Shown here piece by piece: positions 6,030-6,478 of a DNA stretch of 6,478 nt. Position numbers and translations under genes: made by a program. Within the stretch, counting starts at the first letter, position 1. Each line of letters starts with the position of its first letter. Location of the stretch: contig ML214194.1 of assembly GCA_004366195.1 (NCBI GenBank), positions 3,537-10,014 on the forward strand, given 5' to 3'. This DNA is from Actinomycetota bacterium. GTDB lineage: Bacteria; Actinomycetota; UBA4738; HRBIN12. The notes beneath the pieces were generated by a model. The model did not search any database. It was not told where the DNA came from and was given only the letters and a program-made list of their open reading frames with translations.

Positions 6030-6478
6030 GCCGGGCCTGGGTCACGATCTTCGTCACCGTAGCCCTGTCCGGTGCGTGCACCGGCGGGGCGCCCGGCGAG
6101 GGGCGAGTCCCGCAGCGACTCGCGAGCGGTGTCCTCCCCGCTGCGGTCCCGAGCGCGGTACGGGAAGCCGCGGACGGGTTCGTCGTGTCGACCCAGCGCC
6201 TGGAGGAGAGGTCCGTTCCTGGGTTACTGCGGGAGGAGTGTGCACGGCGTTGGGCCGATGCGGAGGGCTGGGGTGATCTCCGCTTCTTCGGGGCCTGGCT
6301 CTCGACCGAGGGGCTCTCCGTCACCTTCGTTACACGGGGCCGCTGGACCGCGTACGACCCCGAACGACGCATGCGGCTCCTCCTCGCCTGCGACGCGCTC
6401 TGGCTGGGGGAGCGGTGGCGCATCATCGGGGGGGCGATCGCCCCGTGGCCGGACGACCCCACCCTGTCCTCGAGCGGC
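6026..6478 (+). CDS. Putative lipoprotein, function unknown (3' end missing)
   Basis: An open frame of 151 codons running off the window edge with no stop. It begins with an ATG whose last two bases belong to the peptidase TGA; AGGGTGGG (6011-6018) is a modest ribosome site seven bases upstream. The N-terminus has Arg3, a hydrophobic core (about 5-15) and the lipobox-like LSGAC with Cys18, followed by a Gly/Pro-rich linker, so a lipid-anchored envelope protein is likely. The mature part is rich in Trp and Arg (Trp at 76, 82, 91, 107, 126, 131 and 141) and has two further cysteines (72 and 122) that could pair. The stretch from about 80 to 137, with alternating charged helices and short strands ending in RWRIIGGAI, could be a small alpha/beta domain of NTF2-like type, but this is a guess. 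I do not recognise the family. Its place in the operon suggests it works with the peptidase at the cell surface. Confidence 0.7.
   Translation, partial: MSRAWVTIFVTVALSGACTGGAPGEGRVPQRLASGVLPAAVPSAVREAADGFVVSTQRLEERSVPGLLREECARRWADAEGWGDLRFFGAWLSTEGLSVTFVTRGRWTAYDPERRMRLLLACDALWLGERWRIIGGAIAPWPDDPTLSSSG

Overview
The window is very GC-rich throughout, and all six recognisable genes lie on the + strand. GTG and ATG starts, tight ATGA stop/start overlaps and long meaningless antisense reading frames fit a high-GC bacterium. Actinomycetota or a similar soil lineage is likely, but nothing here fixes the phylum.

Left part (1-3027): the 3' nine-tenths of a molybdenum hydroxylase large subunit (CoxL/xanthine dehydrogenase superfamily), followed with an ATGA overlap by its FAD-binding medium subunit (CoxM type). 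The active-site loop reads AYRGAGR, the 'form II' signature, not the AYxCSFR loop of true CO dehydrogenase. The substrate is therefore unknown: an aldehyde, purine or other N-heterocycle is as likely as CO. The large-then-medium order suggests that the 2Fe-2S small subunit lies just upstream of the window.

Middle (3028-4017): a 284-residue MscS-type mechanosensitive channel starts 42 bases after the medium subunit and in the same frame. Its start signal is odd. Its last residues and stop codon lie in a short AT-rich patch (12 G/C in 34 bases) that looks like a sequence junction. A 93-base intergenic stretch with two mutually exclusive hairpins follows.

Right part (4018-6478): three exported-protein genes chained by ATGA overlaps. 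They are a 462-residue anchored or secreted protein with a propeller-like C-terminal part, an NlpC/P60-type cysteine peptidase, and a partial lipoprotein that runs off the end. The peptidase gene has an intact signal peptide and an intact catalytic domain (Cys, His, His), but an in-frame TAG sits two codons after the predicted signal-peptide cleavage site. No ATG, GTG, TTG or CTG restart lies between that TAG and the catalytic Cys. This is the most striking feature of the window: a very recent pseudogene, a sequence error, or readthrough. The trio probably acts at the cell envelope, but I do not recognise it as a described system.

No tRNA, rRNA, CRISPR array or complete insertion sequence was seen.
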